Below are positions 54,682 to 64,000 of a stretch of 64,000 bases of DNA, one piece after another (position 1 is the first letter of the stretch; the number at the start of each line of letters is the position of its first letter). This DNA is from Naumovozyma dairenensis CBS 421. Its lineage: Eukaryota; Ascomycota; Saccharomycetes; Saccharomycetales; Saccharomycetaceae. The translations under genes and the position numbers were made by a program. The notes beneath the pieces were generated by a model, which did no database searches, had not been told where the DNA came from, and saw only the letters and a program-made list of their open reading frames with translations. The stretch spans positions 496,001 through 560,000 of the forward strand of contig NC_016479.1 in the NCBI RefSeq assembly GCF_000227115.2, read 5' to 3'.

Positions 54682-56667
54682 TTTTTCTGTACTAAAGTTG
54701 AGTGTTTTGTTAGAGGCTATTTAAAGGTGACGTTTGTAATATTTTTTTCAAAGTTCTGAAGGTAAAGCCACTATTCAAGAAGATTACCTTTCTTTATTGC
54801 GTTTTGTGTATACTACATTTATATTGAAGACAAAATGAATATAAGAAATGATCGAAAACGCAAGAAATAATGTAAAAACGTTCAGTCGTGAATATTGGAA
54901 ACTATTCACTATTTATACCTCTAACGAGAGAGAGATCCAAATCGAAAACTTAAGATGAGGAAAAAAGTAATCTCCACTGGATTGTTGAGTCAGTTTCTTT
55001 ACTCCACTTTGCTCGTTTTCCTGTTGTTTCTCCACTATCCCCCTAAATCCGAGGGAGATGTAAGGAATGACCCTCATAGTTAGTAAAGATGTTCCTCTAA
55101 CCCAGTGCTCTCCCGACATTAACATTAGCAAGAGTTGATTCCTATCGGAAACAATAGCGCCATTGGTTGAGTTCCCTATTGTGTTCATATTCATGGGGGG
55201 GGGGGGGAAACGGCACACTATTCTCTGGGGTATTTCAGATTTCAGTAAGTGAAAGTAGGTGTGGCGTTGTTGCCGCATCACGGAACAGAGGAGATTTCCA
55301 TTCGCCCTTATTTTACGCCCGCGCTACGTTGATCTACCCCGCATTCTTTTGTATAGAGATTATATGTCATACTTTTCAATGAGTTTCGTGAGAACCTAAA
55401 TCCACCCAACCACTCCGCCCGTTGAAAGAGAAGGGATGATTCGGTACATCATGAGTATTTAATATGACACCTTGATTTTACGTATTACCAGATTCAGATA
55501 GTATAACATACTAACTAATCAAAGAACTACAATTAACAAACTGATTCTACCTTTGGGGTCTTCTATAATCTTTCTCAAATACTTAGCTATGTCTTTCTCT
55601 CTCATTACCAGGCCTTGTTGCTAGTTCCAATTTTTCTTTACCAGTGCTTACCTAAAATGATACACGTGTCTCTTATTTTATTTCATTCTAAATCCCATAA
55701 AAAGCATTTCCGTTTCACAGTAACTTATGAAGTCGAGAGTAATAATGAATTGAAATAAAGTCTGTTATTATAAACTTTTACCGCCGAGCAATAACCAGTC
55801 GTTATCGCAATTATTGCGCAAGACTAGAATGATAAGTTATAGAAATTGGATTAGTTCTTGCTCCACTAATGAATTTACAAGGAAGTTTTGCACTTACACT
55901 AACTGAATTCCAACGAATAGACGTTTGGTCCAGAGCTTATGCTCCAAGAAAAAGGTTAAGTAACAGTGTCACGTTAGAACATCATATAACATCATAGAAC
56001 ATCATGTGGTATTCGAGATATCTCACAACTTGAAGAAATAGATTATTGTAGGATTCAGATCAAGAAATATCAAAGGAAACCGAAAATCTTTTAAATATAT
56101 ATAAGGAAAGTTCTTGTCTGTTTAGCAAGAACTCTTGAACAATAATTAAGATATAGTTTTAGAATTGGAAATAAAAGAAAAAGGGGTATTTCCAAATTTA
56201 AAAATGTTGCATAAGGAACCGATATAATAGGCCTAAACAAGAACACTTAGGTTAGGAATACAATCCCGCAACGAATTAGATTAACCCTAACATCAAGATC
56301 TGTCAGCAAGATTAGTCATCAACATTGGTCATTGACATTGGTCATCCAGATTAAAAGATATTAGAGTCTCGATAAAGAAAGCAATTTAGAATGGTATAAA
56401 GGCCGAGCACAACTCTCCTCAAGCTAACTCAACCACCTACATCTACTATAACTATATTTAGGATTATATAAAAGGATCTAGGACATCAGATACCAAGTAT
56501 AACAAATAACAAAACAATAAGTAGAATAACGATAATTGAATTAATCAGATACCTGCATGCTTAACAAGTCGTTTCCACTTCGAGTTACTGCAACTACGTT
56601 GAATTAGTGTCTCGCTTCTGAAACTTCATATTAGATCGAGGCCCCATACAAAAGAAAATAAATCTAT
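54682..56667. other. RGI upstream region, gene-poor, possible LTR remnant
   Basis: This is 1986 bp without a convincing gene. It has a 13-base G run at 55195-55207, repeated aacatcat units at 55979-56006, repeated attggtcat units near 56322-56344, and a TATA-like tatataaaagg at 56465-56475 followed by a TTAACA at 56561-56566. The part from about 55970 to 56566 could be a decayed retrotransposon LTR upstream of the tRNA-Ser gene, but clear ends and target duplications are missing. Confidence 0.4.
55195..55207 (+). repeat. G13 homopolymer
   Basis: Thirteen consecutive G residues lie in otherwise AT-rich DNA. Confidence 0.9.
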
Positions 56668-56749
56668 GGCACTGTGGCCGAGTGGTTAAGGCGACAGACT
56701 TGAAATCTGTTGGGCTCTGCCCGCGCATGTTCAAATCCTGCCGGTGTCG
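56668..56749 (+). tRNA. tRNA-Ser(UGA)
   Basis: This is an 82-base class II tRNA with a long variable arm (GGGCTCTGCCC). The acceptor begins GGCACTG and the discriminator base is G, as expected for serine. The anticodon stem ACAGA/TCTGT encloses CTTGAAA with anticodon TGA. There is no intron. The T-stem reads GCATG/CCTGC and has one T-C mismatch at the fourth pair, which also alters the start of the B box. A T6 terminator follows at 56753-56758. Confidence 0.96.
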
Positions 56750-56752
56750 TTA

Positions 56753-56758
56753 TTTTTT
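56753..56758 (+). terminator. Pol III T6 terminator of tRNA-Ser
   Basis: Six T residues lie four bases after the tRNA end. Confidence 0.8.
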
Positions 56759-57894
56759 ATTTGCTATTTCGAATAGTACCTCTAAAATTAGATCGAGAGC
56801 TTAGAAAGTGTGATATAATAGGAATTATACCGTTCCTTAAAGCAACGCCTCTGTCGTCTATTCAGCCCACAACCCAAGCATCATTTCTTGTGTGTCGTTT
56901 CTTATTATCGGTCATAAAAATTTATCACAAAAAGAGCTTTCGTTCTTTTTTAATCTTCTGTCATTGTCATTCTGGAATCGATATTTATATGATTAATGAA
57001 TCAAAAGCAGCACATATGCATTAAACAGTAGATACCCTGCCCCTCTATAACTACAGTATTGAAAAATCAAGTTTTATGAAACGTTGGTATTACGCAGACC
57101 TTGAGTTAAGTAAGATCCAAACACGAATTACAAAAATGGTTGAAAAAACACTTCAAAGAGTGGCCTTAATGAAGACAGATATCTGGCAGCCTTGAATGAT
57201 CAATCTGGACAGAGGTTATCGCGAAAAGAAAATGGACGATTAGACTTTCAAGAGCAAAGTTACGGGAAGGATTGAATTGCGCAATATCCTGGAATCTGAT
57301 GAATAAACAGCGAACCACAGTGTGGAATTGTGCAATACCTTGGCATGGATTGCTGTGTTGCCATTGTATATTTATCATATTCAAAAGATTTAAGGTCTTT
57401 CCTTTGACTCTGTAGCTTCCGAAAATGGGTTTACCTCCTCCATTATATAGGAAAGGTTACCGATATTCTTTGAGAAATACCTTTACTGAAATGAAGGTAG
57501 GGAAGGAACCGTCGAAAAAAACCGGCATTGTTTTTAGACGAGGAGCATTCTTTCCAAATGGGATATATAATAAAAGGCGGAAACTGAAATATTTTGGAGC
57601 CAAGATAATTATTTCAATCAAGAAGTAGAAATGAAAGGCATCCACCAGATAAGGGCAGCCTCAAGAAGAGTCTTACCTTCATATAAAAATGGATGTGTCA
57701 GCGTAATTTTTTCATGTACGTATCTTAGAGAGTTCCCTATAGTATATGCGGTGTTTAAGGACATGGATCGTAAGCTCATGTCATTTCTTCACTAAACTAA
57801 CTGGGAAGTTCCTCTAGATGATAATCATGTGAAATACTTACTATAGTCAAACCTATGCCGGATAACAATGTTAGTTCATCATTAATGGTTTAGA

Positions 57895-58420
57895 TTACCA
57901 TAGTAATACCTGTTCTAACAGTTCTTCAGCTTTTTGCTCACTTTCAACATTTAATATTTTAGAAATGGGCAGTTTCTTAGCTAAATCCTTTATCGTGGAC
58001 ATGGTAGCATTAACCATGTTCTTAGTATCAATCGTAATGATTCTAGGAGTACTGGCGAAAGTATATCCAGTATATCGTGTCCTTCGAAGATAAAATTGGC
58101 GAAATCTTTATTATTCCTTCAAAAAAGAGATGAAGCAACATGCTTATATCTTAAGTTCCTGTGGTAGATAGAAGTTACATTATCGAAATCTCTTCTAAAA
58201 CTAAGATGCTAACATCTTCCAAATATTTGCGAAACAATATTTGATATTAAAAAAGAACTTCAGATATCGATACCAATAGTAGCATACTTTTTACTTTCTG
58301 GGGTGTTTAATGGTTTTCAATAAAATTTCTTCGAGGTTTTATTGAGGTATACGGCCTGTTTGCCTTGATGGTGGTTTTTTTAAATTTGCTAAAACTTCAC
58401 AGAAGAATGAATTTCTGAAG
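57895..58420 (-). pseudogene. Decayed coding relic, gene unknown
   Basis: The minus strand holds stretches that read like a real protein but are broken by stops and frame changes. The last part, from about 58107 to the TAA at 57895, is open for some 70 codons without an ATG at its head and contains RRTRYTGYTFASTPRIITID and DTKNMVNATMSTIKDLAKKL, ending EQKAEELLEQVLLW. Upstream pieces in other frames include LFRKYLEDVSILVLEE and, further out, FFCEVLANLKKPPSRQTG, each closed by stops. The composition (Lys, Glu, Leu, Ile) resembles soluble protein rather than random AT-rich DNA. I cannot name the parent gene. A chance open stretch cannot be excluded. Confidence 0.45.
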
Positions 58421-59157
58421 TTTAAATGTTCATATTTTATTTGTTAAATCCATAGTGGTGGGTAAAGATTTGTTAAAAATGGGAATACTAACTTTGTAAT
58501 TAACAATCAAAGAAGGGTATGATAAATTAGATAACTTATAGGACCCTATCTCATTACATGAAGAGGACCTTCAGGTACTAGCCTCCAATACCCAATCAGC
58601 CGGAGCTCACATCTCGGCTAGGTTATTGTTCAGTTTGGAATGACTCCTTCTGTACCAACATCAGATTAGTTTTAGCGTTTGTCTTATTAAACCAAAAAAC
58701 TTTGTAATATTACGCTAAATGTGCTATTTGTGTTTACTAGTAGTAAACAGGCTCTCCATACTCCTACTAACTACTTTCTAAGGATGGGAGTATCATTTAA
58801 TATGATCTTCTCTCCTTTGTTTCTAGACATTCAGTCATCAACTCTTCTCAGACCCAGAATTAACACTCTCACATGAGGTGAGACCTACTCATGCAAATGC
58901 TAGGCAGTATAAATTGTATTATACTACTTATACGTGCTACTATTCCCGTCTACTCTCTACATAGATTATATTTATGGTCCAGGGACGCATAAAATTGTAC
59001 GATATTATCAATAAATTTATGTAACATTAATAAATAACTGTTAATGTCGTTGAACAGTGACTGCCTGAATACTTTTATTTTTTGTGTTTTCTAGAATTAT
59101 TCAGGACGCAGCCTTTAGGTTAGTAGATTTGTACCGTAACGCGTTATTTTGGTGGAT

Positions 59158-59184
59158 GGCGGTTCGGCGGTTCGGCGGTGGCGG
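59158..59184 (+). repeat. Tandem GGCGGTTC repeat (period 8)
   Basis: Two full copies and one altered copy of GGCGGTTC are followed by CGG. The reverse strand gives repeated GAACCGCC units that partly resemble GCCGCC-type factor sites. Confidence 0.8.
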
Positions 59185-61244
59185 AATACATAGCTTTTAT
59201 AACTTTATAGGATGGTCATTCGATAATAAATTATTAAGAGGAAGCCGTAAAAGTTAGCGTCATTGATACATTAGATTGCAGGGTAATCGTATGCATTACA
59301 TACTTACCTACGAACTTTCTAAAATACTCCGGCTATAAATATTGGCCCATTCTTGTTTTCAGTAAGGTTTCCAAGTTTAATTTCACATGGTATTTAATAA
59401 CCACTCAAACAGAATTCAGTTCCGACCACTATTTCCTACAGGTCTTAACTTAGGACAATTTGGAATGCCATGTATGACGTATAAGGAGGTAACCACTGCA
59501 ACAGAAAAAACGTTATAAAATGTCTTGGTTAAACCTTAATTTAACGGAACCAGAGCAGAGAGAAACACACACTCGTACAGGGAAATAACAGAAGTTGTGT
59601 TGTTACGCGCCGAATTAGGAGGTAAGGGCATAAATAAAAGAATTAACGGTCAACACTAATTATAAAAAAATAAAATTTCCACCTAACTAAAATAATATAG
59701 GGCAAATGGCAACCTTAAAAAAACCCGAAAAGATTAAACTCGTGGGAAAAAATTTGGCAAATCAACAGTAAAGTTCAAGATAGTAATAGTATAGAGAATG
59801 TAAAAAAATAATAGAAGACTGAGAGTAAAATTAACCACCAAAATCTGTTTCAAGAAAGATATCATTGTGGAATATAAAATCTTTATCAGAAGTGGGCTTT
59901 CCATCGTCTCGTCTGCAAGATTATGACGGTTTCGCCCGTAATATCCTCCCGCAGTTGAAAAACTGCTCTCAGTATTAACAGAAGTTATATCGAGTGATAG
60001 AAATATCTTTATGATGATGGGCCATAGTTCCAGAATTTTTACGTTACTGTAGGTAATTCACTCCAGTCCACTGTATCTACACTGTGTCACAGTATATTTT
60101 ACAATTTCGACCTAGCCTTAAAAATGTCATTTAAGGTAGGTGTAATAATAATAAATTCAAAATAAACAAACTCTGTAAATTTTATAGTATATTTTTTGGG
60201 GACCAATATGGAAGGGTTAACGAACTTTTGCCCGTTAAATGTGAAAAAACAGCTACGTCTATTTGTTGCCGATTTCGGCACGTAACAACGCTAGGCCTTG
60301 CTGTTTAGTGTGTCACACAAAAGAGGAACAGCCTAGGACCTCTTCTCACTAAATCATTGTTTGATCCCTTTCTTTTATTTCATTTTGGTTCCTACGGAGA
60401 AGTGAAAGTAATCAAGGAACTTTAATGGTGGTACGAAGGAGAAGATTCTCAGAGTCAACACCCCGTACCGAACTCAGAAAAAGAACAGGAGCTAGTGGCC
60501 TCGGGCACAGGCACAGGCGGTGGCAAGTCCTCGCCGAGCGGAAAGGGGAACTAACGAAGCCCCAGAAAGTAACAACAAGAAACAGAAGAGAAACAAAAAC
60601 CAAACAGGAAACAGAAAGTCAGGGAAAGAGTCGCGGGATTTGATTCAGCAGGGTCATTCACGCCCTTTCTTCGAGCAAAAAAGGTTCAAGTGCTTGCAAA
60701 GATTTCCCGTACACAAGTTAAATATCTAAACTCAAAATTCTTCTTTTAGGTCTTCCCCAGGAAACCCTGTACCGTCTGTGCTTTTGTCAAGAATTACTAC
60801 ACATACTCATATCCTGCAGAGGATGTTTATCATCGATCATTCTGTTCAAGACAAGCTTCCATTTACTAGAAGGAAGGAAATTTCCCCATCTACGTGGTGC
60901 TTTTCGATTAATCTTGAAGATCTGACGAGATTTTATAAACCGCCTGGAACTTCCTCCGGCACTGTGTGGCAAGGAAAAAGACCTTAATTTCTGTCGATAT
61001 ACTGCCTCATCTTCTTCACATTTTGTGATGGAGAAAAATAATTTTCTATATATAGACATCTTTTGTAATTTATTTCAGCATGAAATACACGCCTTAAATC
61101 TTTGCCACCTTTTCTGCTGTCACATGAAACGCTGACATACGTTAATATTATTCAACACCAAAAGTCGCCCATAAGTGGCCCACGCCTAGATTCTGATCTT
61201 TACATTGCATAACTCCATTGTAGTATAATTTTACTAGTGGGACG

Positions 61245-63662
61245 ATGACCAATAAAGGTGGTAACACAACTACTAAACAAATTAGAGAAATTCTGAATTT
61301 TAATGACGAGTTGAAATGGAAACAGTTTTCAAGTAGACGATTGGAACTCATCGATAAGTTCAATCTAAGCCATTTTAAGGCAAGTGAACAAGACTATAAT
61401 ATTAAACAGATTGCAACTATACTGAGGACAGAATTCGGATATCCAATAAAATATTCACAAGAGTTTGAAAAATTAGTGACAGCTGCTGTTCAATCAGTCA
61501 GAAGAAACAGGAAAAGATCAAGAAATAGATCCTCCTCTACTTCCTCGAACTCATCAGGAGAACCAAGTAGTAAATTTAGGAACCTCAGTAATAAAATCCT
61601 GGGTCCCAACATAGGAAGCCCAGCATTGCCTCCCGTTCAGACAGATTCGTACCAACCTATCCAGCCATCAAATGGACTATACATTTATCATGGACCCGTC
61701 CAAAATAATGCCCCGGTATTAGCACCAAATAGCAACTTTACCCAGACACCAAATCTCACCGGGAATAATAATACGCCATTTCAAACCTTCCCTGCAAATC
61801 ATTACAATCAATCAATAAATCCTGTACAACAACCTGTCTTCAATAATGCTCAAACTACCTTCATCCATCAACCTGGTAAAATTGCTCCTTCATATATACA
61901 ATCACCATTCCGACATCAGAATATGCCCCAGATTCATCTACCATCTACCAATAATGCAGCTATACGACATGATGATAGGGGAAAACCTATACGATCAGCT
62001 AGTATAGAGAATTTAACCAATAGCAATGGTAATAATAATACTTTATATCTTATCCTAACGGAAATAATTCATAATACAATTCCCTTAGCAGAACAGGCTA
62101 AAAGCTGTAACTATAATCCAATTAATATTATTCCCAATATATCTGAATTTCCCAATGCTAACGCCATTCCGGATCAAAAAACTACGAACCATGATTCAAA
62201 TTCAATTCCATTTTTCTTGAGAGAAAAAATTCTGATTGATATTCAAAGATCAAGAACTTGCTTGAAAATATCCCAATCTTTGGCAACTAATGATAATAAT
62301 ATCAATTCTTCAAACTTTAATTTATTAACTTTGGGAGAATTGGCAATAAAAATTTCAACAACTTTTGTTATCGAAAGATTTTTCGAAGATTTGCCATTAT
62401 CATCAACTGAATATATTACTTCAAAAATCGTATCATTAGAAAATTTAAAGGATATATCTAAAATGTTATTTGGTCCCGCAACAAGATATAACCTTAGTCA
62501 AATGGAAACGAAAATCTTGTATTTATTGTTAGGTGGTATAGTGAAAGATTTTGGCTTTGACCCCACTCTCTATCCATTGAGTGAAATAATTTATCATATC
62601 ATAATGACTAGATATCCATTAGGATCAAATGTTAGTAAAAATACCTCTCCTAATTCTAGTAATGCGACCACTGCCACAACTACAGCTACTTCTAACACTT
62701 CGAACGCCGTTGTTCAAACTTTAAATGGATTTCCACCTATGAACGCAAATATGGCCTTGCAATATGTATTGATCCCACCAAATAATACTCAAACGCCTCC
62801 ATCGATGAACCATCAACAATTTCAACATAGAAATGTTATTATGTCAAGTTTACCAATGAAACCTCAATTGGCAAATCAAGACGTTAATAAGAAAGTGATT
62901 CTTAAATTTAAAAACCAAGAACAAAATTTTGTTTTCCCATTATTATCTAACTCTCCTCCTACAATCATTGAAATATTAGAAAACTCCAAAAATCTATTCA
63001 AGATATCCAACCCAAACCAAACAATTGGAATCTTTTGTAATAACATATTCATCACAGATGATTACAAATTATCGCAACTATTTAATACATTCACACATGA
63101 ACATCTTATCTTAGAACTTCGGGAGTTGAGGACTTTAAATCAAGACGTATCCCACCACAATTCTATTATTTCAAATGATAATATCAAGAAACAACCTACA
63201 ATTTTGCCCACTAAAATTATGTCACCGCCATCAACGCAATTACCCAATATTCAAAGTCCAAGATCTTTGCAAGCGACAATACCAACTGTCCCATCAAATC
63301 ATTTCACGACAAGAACAGATTCGTCAGAGCCTAGAAAGTCAACATCGTTACCACCAATTAAAGGTCAAAAAAATGAGGTCTCTAATATCACTAACAACCA
63401 GAATGTTTCAACTAAACTTCATGGTTTAAAGTTAATGGTGTCAACACCTGCAAAACCAATTGATGATAATGAAGATTTTTCACCAAAGACAAATCCAATT
63501 GCTTTACCATTACTTCAAACTATTAATACCTGTACACATGACGGCAATAACGTTGGTAATAATGAAGAAAAACAGGGAACGCCTTCCATTAATAGTGAGA
63601 CCTCAAAAGATGCCAGCGAACAAAATCCGGCTGTTGCTTCTGTGAGCAAAGTTGAAACATGA
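61245..63662 (+). CDS. VHR1: Vitamin H response transcription factor Vhr1
   Basis: Vhr1 activates biotin-responsive genes such as VHT1 and BIO5 in S. cerevisiae. The protein has 805 residues, longer than S. cerevisiae Vhr1 (640) and Vhr2 (505). The DNA-binding VHR1 domain is at about 8-92: TKQIREILNFNDELKWKQFS, LIDKFNLSHFKASEQDYNI, IATILRTEFGYPI and VTAAVQSVRRNRKRSRNR. The rest is mostly low complexity, rich in Asn, Pro, Ser and Thr, with a more ordered segment at about 258-470 (LYLILTEIIHNTIPLAEQ; KMLFGPATRYNLSQMETKIL) and another near 545-625. The extra length is mainly Asn/Pro/Ser linker. Position after RGI matches YIL057C-YIL056W. Confidence 0.95.
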   Translation: MTNKGGNTTTKQIREILNFNDELKWKQFSSRRLELIDKFNLSHFKASEQDYNIKQIATILRTEFGYPIKYSQEFEKLVTAAVQSVRRNRKRSRNRSSSTSSNSSGEPSSKFRNLSNKILGPNIGSPALPPVQTDSYQPIQPSNGLYIYHGPVQNNAPVLAPNSNFTQTPNLTGNNNTPFQTFPANHYNQSINPVQQPVFNNAQTTFIHQPGKIAPSYIQSPFRHQNMPQIHLPSTNNAAIRHDDRGKPIRSASIENLTNSNGNNNTLYLILTEIIHNTIPLAEQAKSCNYNPINIIPNISEFPNANAIPDQKTTNHDSNSIPFFLREKILIDIQRSRTCLKISQSLATNDNNINSSNFNLLTLGELAIKISTTFVIERFFEDLPLSSTEYITSKIVSLENLKDISKMLFGPATRYNLSQMETKILYLLLGGIVKDFGFDPTLYPLSEIIYHIIMTRYPLGSNVSKNTSPNSSNATTATTTATSNTSNAVVQTLNGFPPMNANMALQYVLIPPNNTQTPPSMNHQQFQHRNVIMSSLPMKPQLANQDVNKKVILKFKNQEQNFVFPLLSNSPPTIIEILENSKNLFKISNPNQTIGIFCNNIFITDDYKLSQLFNTFTHEHLILELRELRTLNQDVSHHNSIISNDNIKKQPTILPTKIMSPPSTQLPNIQSPRSLQATIPTVPSNHFTTRTDSSEPRKSTSLPPIKGQKNEVSNITNNQNVSTKLHGLKLMVSTPAKPIDDNEDFSPKTNPIALPLLQTINTCTHDGNNVGNNEEKQGTPSINSETSKDASEQNPAVASVSKVET

Positions 63663-64000
63663 AATAAAAGCAATGACAAACTAATAAGAATGCATCTTCA
63701 AGTAAAGCGATAGAAAAGGATTCTACCCCCCCTTTAAGCTCTACCTGATCTCAATCAACTTGGTTTCCAACCACTATCAAAAATCAAAAATTATACATCC
63801 CTATAGAATACCAAACTTCAACATGAAGAAACCGATAAAAGAAAGAATATAGGAGTATATTATTTTTTGTGTAAATTTATAGAAAGCATATAGACGTTTT
63901 CAATATTCATTAATAATTATCGACAATAATACATAATTTTTTTTTGAACGTCCTTGGCCTAGAATTTACATAACTTACAAAGAAAGTAGAATAAATAGTT
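63663..64000. other. VHR1 3' flank
   Basis: This is 338 bp of AT-rich sequence to the window end, with nothing recognised. Confidence 0.5.

Larger units (their letters stand above)
56750..61244. other. Gene desert of about 4.5 kb before VHR1
   Basis: No intact gene is supported over 4495 bp. Contents are a decayed coding relic on the minus strand (57895-58420), a GGCGGTTC tandem repeat (59158-59184), a relatively GC-rich pocket at about 60425-60650 with overlapping open frames on both strands, and scattered short ORFs without protein-like features. The last few hundred bases should hold the VHR1 promoter. Confidence 0.6.

Noticed and set aside
54913..55281. A 122-codon open frame on the minus strand upstream of RGI
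   Set aside because: It crosses the G13 run, which supplies its PPPP, and shows no domain or protein-like conservation. It is judged chance.
57425..57628. A 67-codon plus-strand frame rich in Lys and Arg
   Set aside because: It has no similarity that I recognise. The region is full of stops beyond it, so it was left as part of the desert.
58765..58785. TACTAAC followed by AG in the desert, possible intron end
   Set aside because: No convincing 5' splice site or coding exon lies on either side.
60787..61059. A 90-codon minus-strand frame just upstream of VHR1
   Set aside because: It starts with ATG and is basic, but overlaps an open frame on the other strand, has no recognisable motif and lies in the VHR1 promoter region.
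56750..61244. A point centromere
   Set aside because: I looked for a CDEIII core (TTCCGAA with flanking T and A tracts) paired with a CDEI and an AT-rich spacer, and found none. Some related yeasts use other centromere sequences, so this is not decisive.

Overview
The window is nuclear DNA of a budding yeast in the family Saccharomycetaceae. It is AT-rich, genes lie on both strands, and introns are rare: three were found, all ending in an exact TACTAAC branch point followed by a 3' AG. Most proteins align almost end to end with Saccharomyces cerevisiae proteins recalled from memory. It is a draft assembly with three 20-N gaps (3473, 22416, 42065) and one stray N (44193). The species cannot be named from the sequence.

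Left part (1-22144): the 3' portion of VMA1, interrupted in frame by a VDE/PI-SceI-type intein, then RPL41, SRF1, CDC53, LYS20/21, INH1/STF1, an unidentified ORF, PCL2/PCL9, CDC48, HNT1 (spliced), the YDL124W reductase and SNA4. In S. cerevisiae these map to two chromosome IV segments, VMA1 to the YDL185W side and SRF1-CDC53-CDC48-HNT1-YDL124W-SNA4 to YDL133W-YDL123W. Right part (22646-63662): AIR1, THS1, RCI37, SEC28, SER33, SPO22 (spliced), an unidentified Ser/Asn-rich ORF, HOP1, PCI8, MAM33, tRNA-Ala, RPS24 (spliced), YIL067C, RNR1/3, FIS1, EFM4, YRB2, RGI1/2, tRNA-Ser and VHR1, which follows the YIL079C-YIL056W order. The mixture, with several expected neighbours missing (RPP1B, VCX1, UBP1, DLD2, ARC15, SNP1), fits a post-whole-genome-duplication yeast that lost different gene copies than S. 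cerevisiae did. That is an inference from remembered gene order.

Most genes are housekeeping: V-ATPase, ribosome, cullin ligase, lysine and serine synthesis, Cdc48, COPI, tRNA charging, dNTP supply, mitochondrial fission. Two meiotic genes (SPO22, HOP1) lie near each other. Several promoters carry textbook sites: Rpn4 PACE at CDC48, URS1 at HOP1, Rap1 at RPS24, MCB plus Crt1 X-boxes at the ribonucleotide reductase gene, and Gcn4 at LYS20/21.

The most notable points are: (1) the VMA1 intein keeps its splicing residues but has lost both LAGLIDADG catalytic aspartates and carries about 50 extra residues between the motifs; (2) SPO22 has an intron with a variant 5' splice site and a perfect Mer1 enhancer, which points to meiosis-specific splicing; (3) the RNR large subunit ORF appears frameshifted at an A7 run just before its C-terminal tail; (4) a gene desert of about 6.5 kb between RGI and VHR1 holds a tRNA-Ser, a possible LTR remnant and a decayed coding relic.
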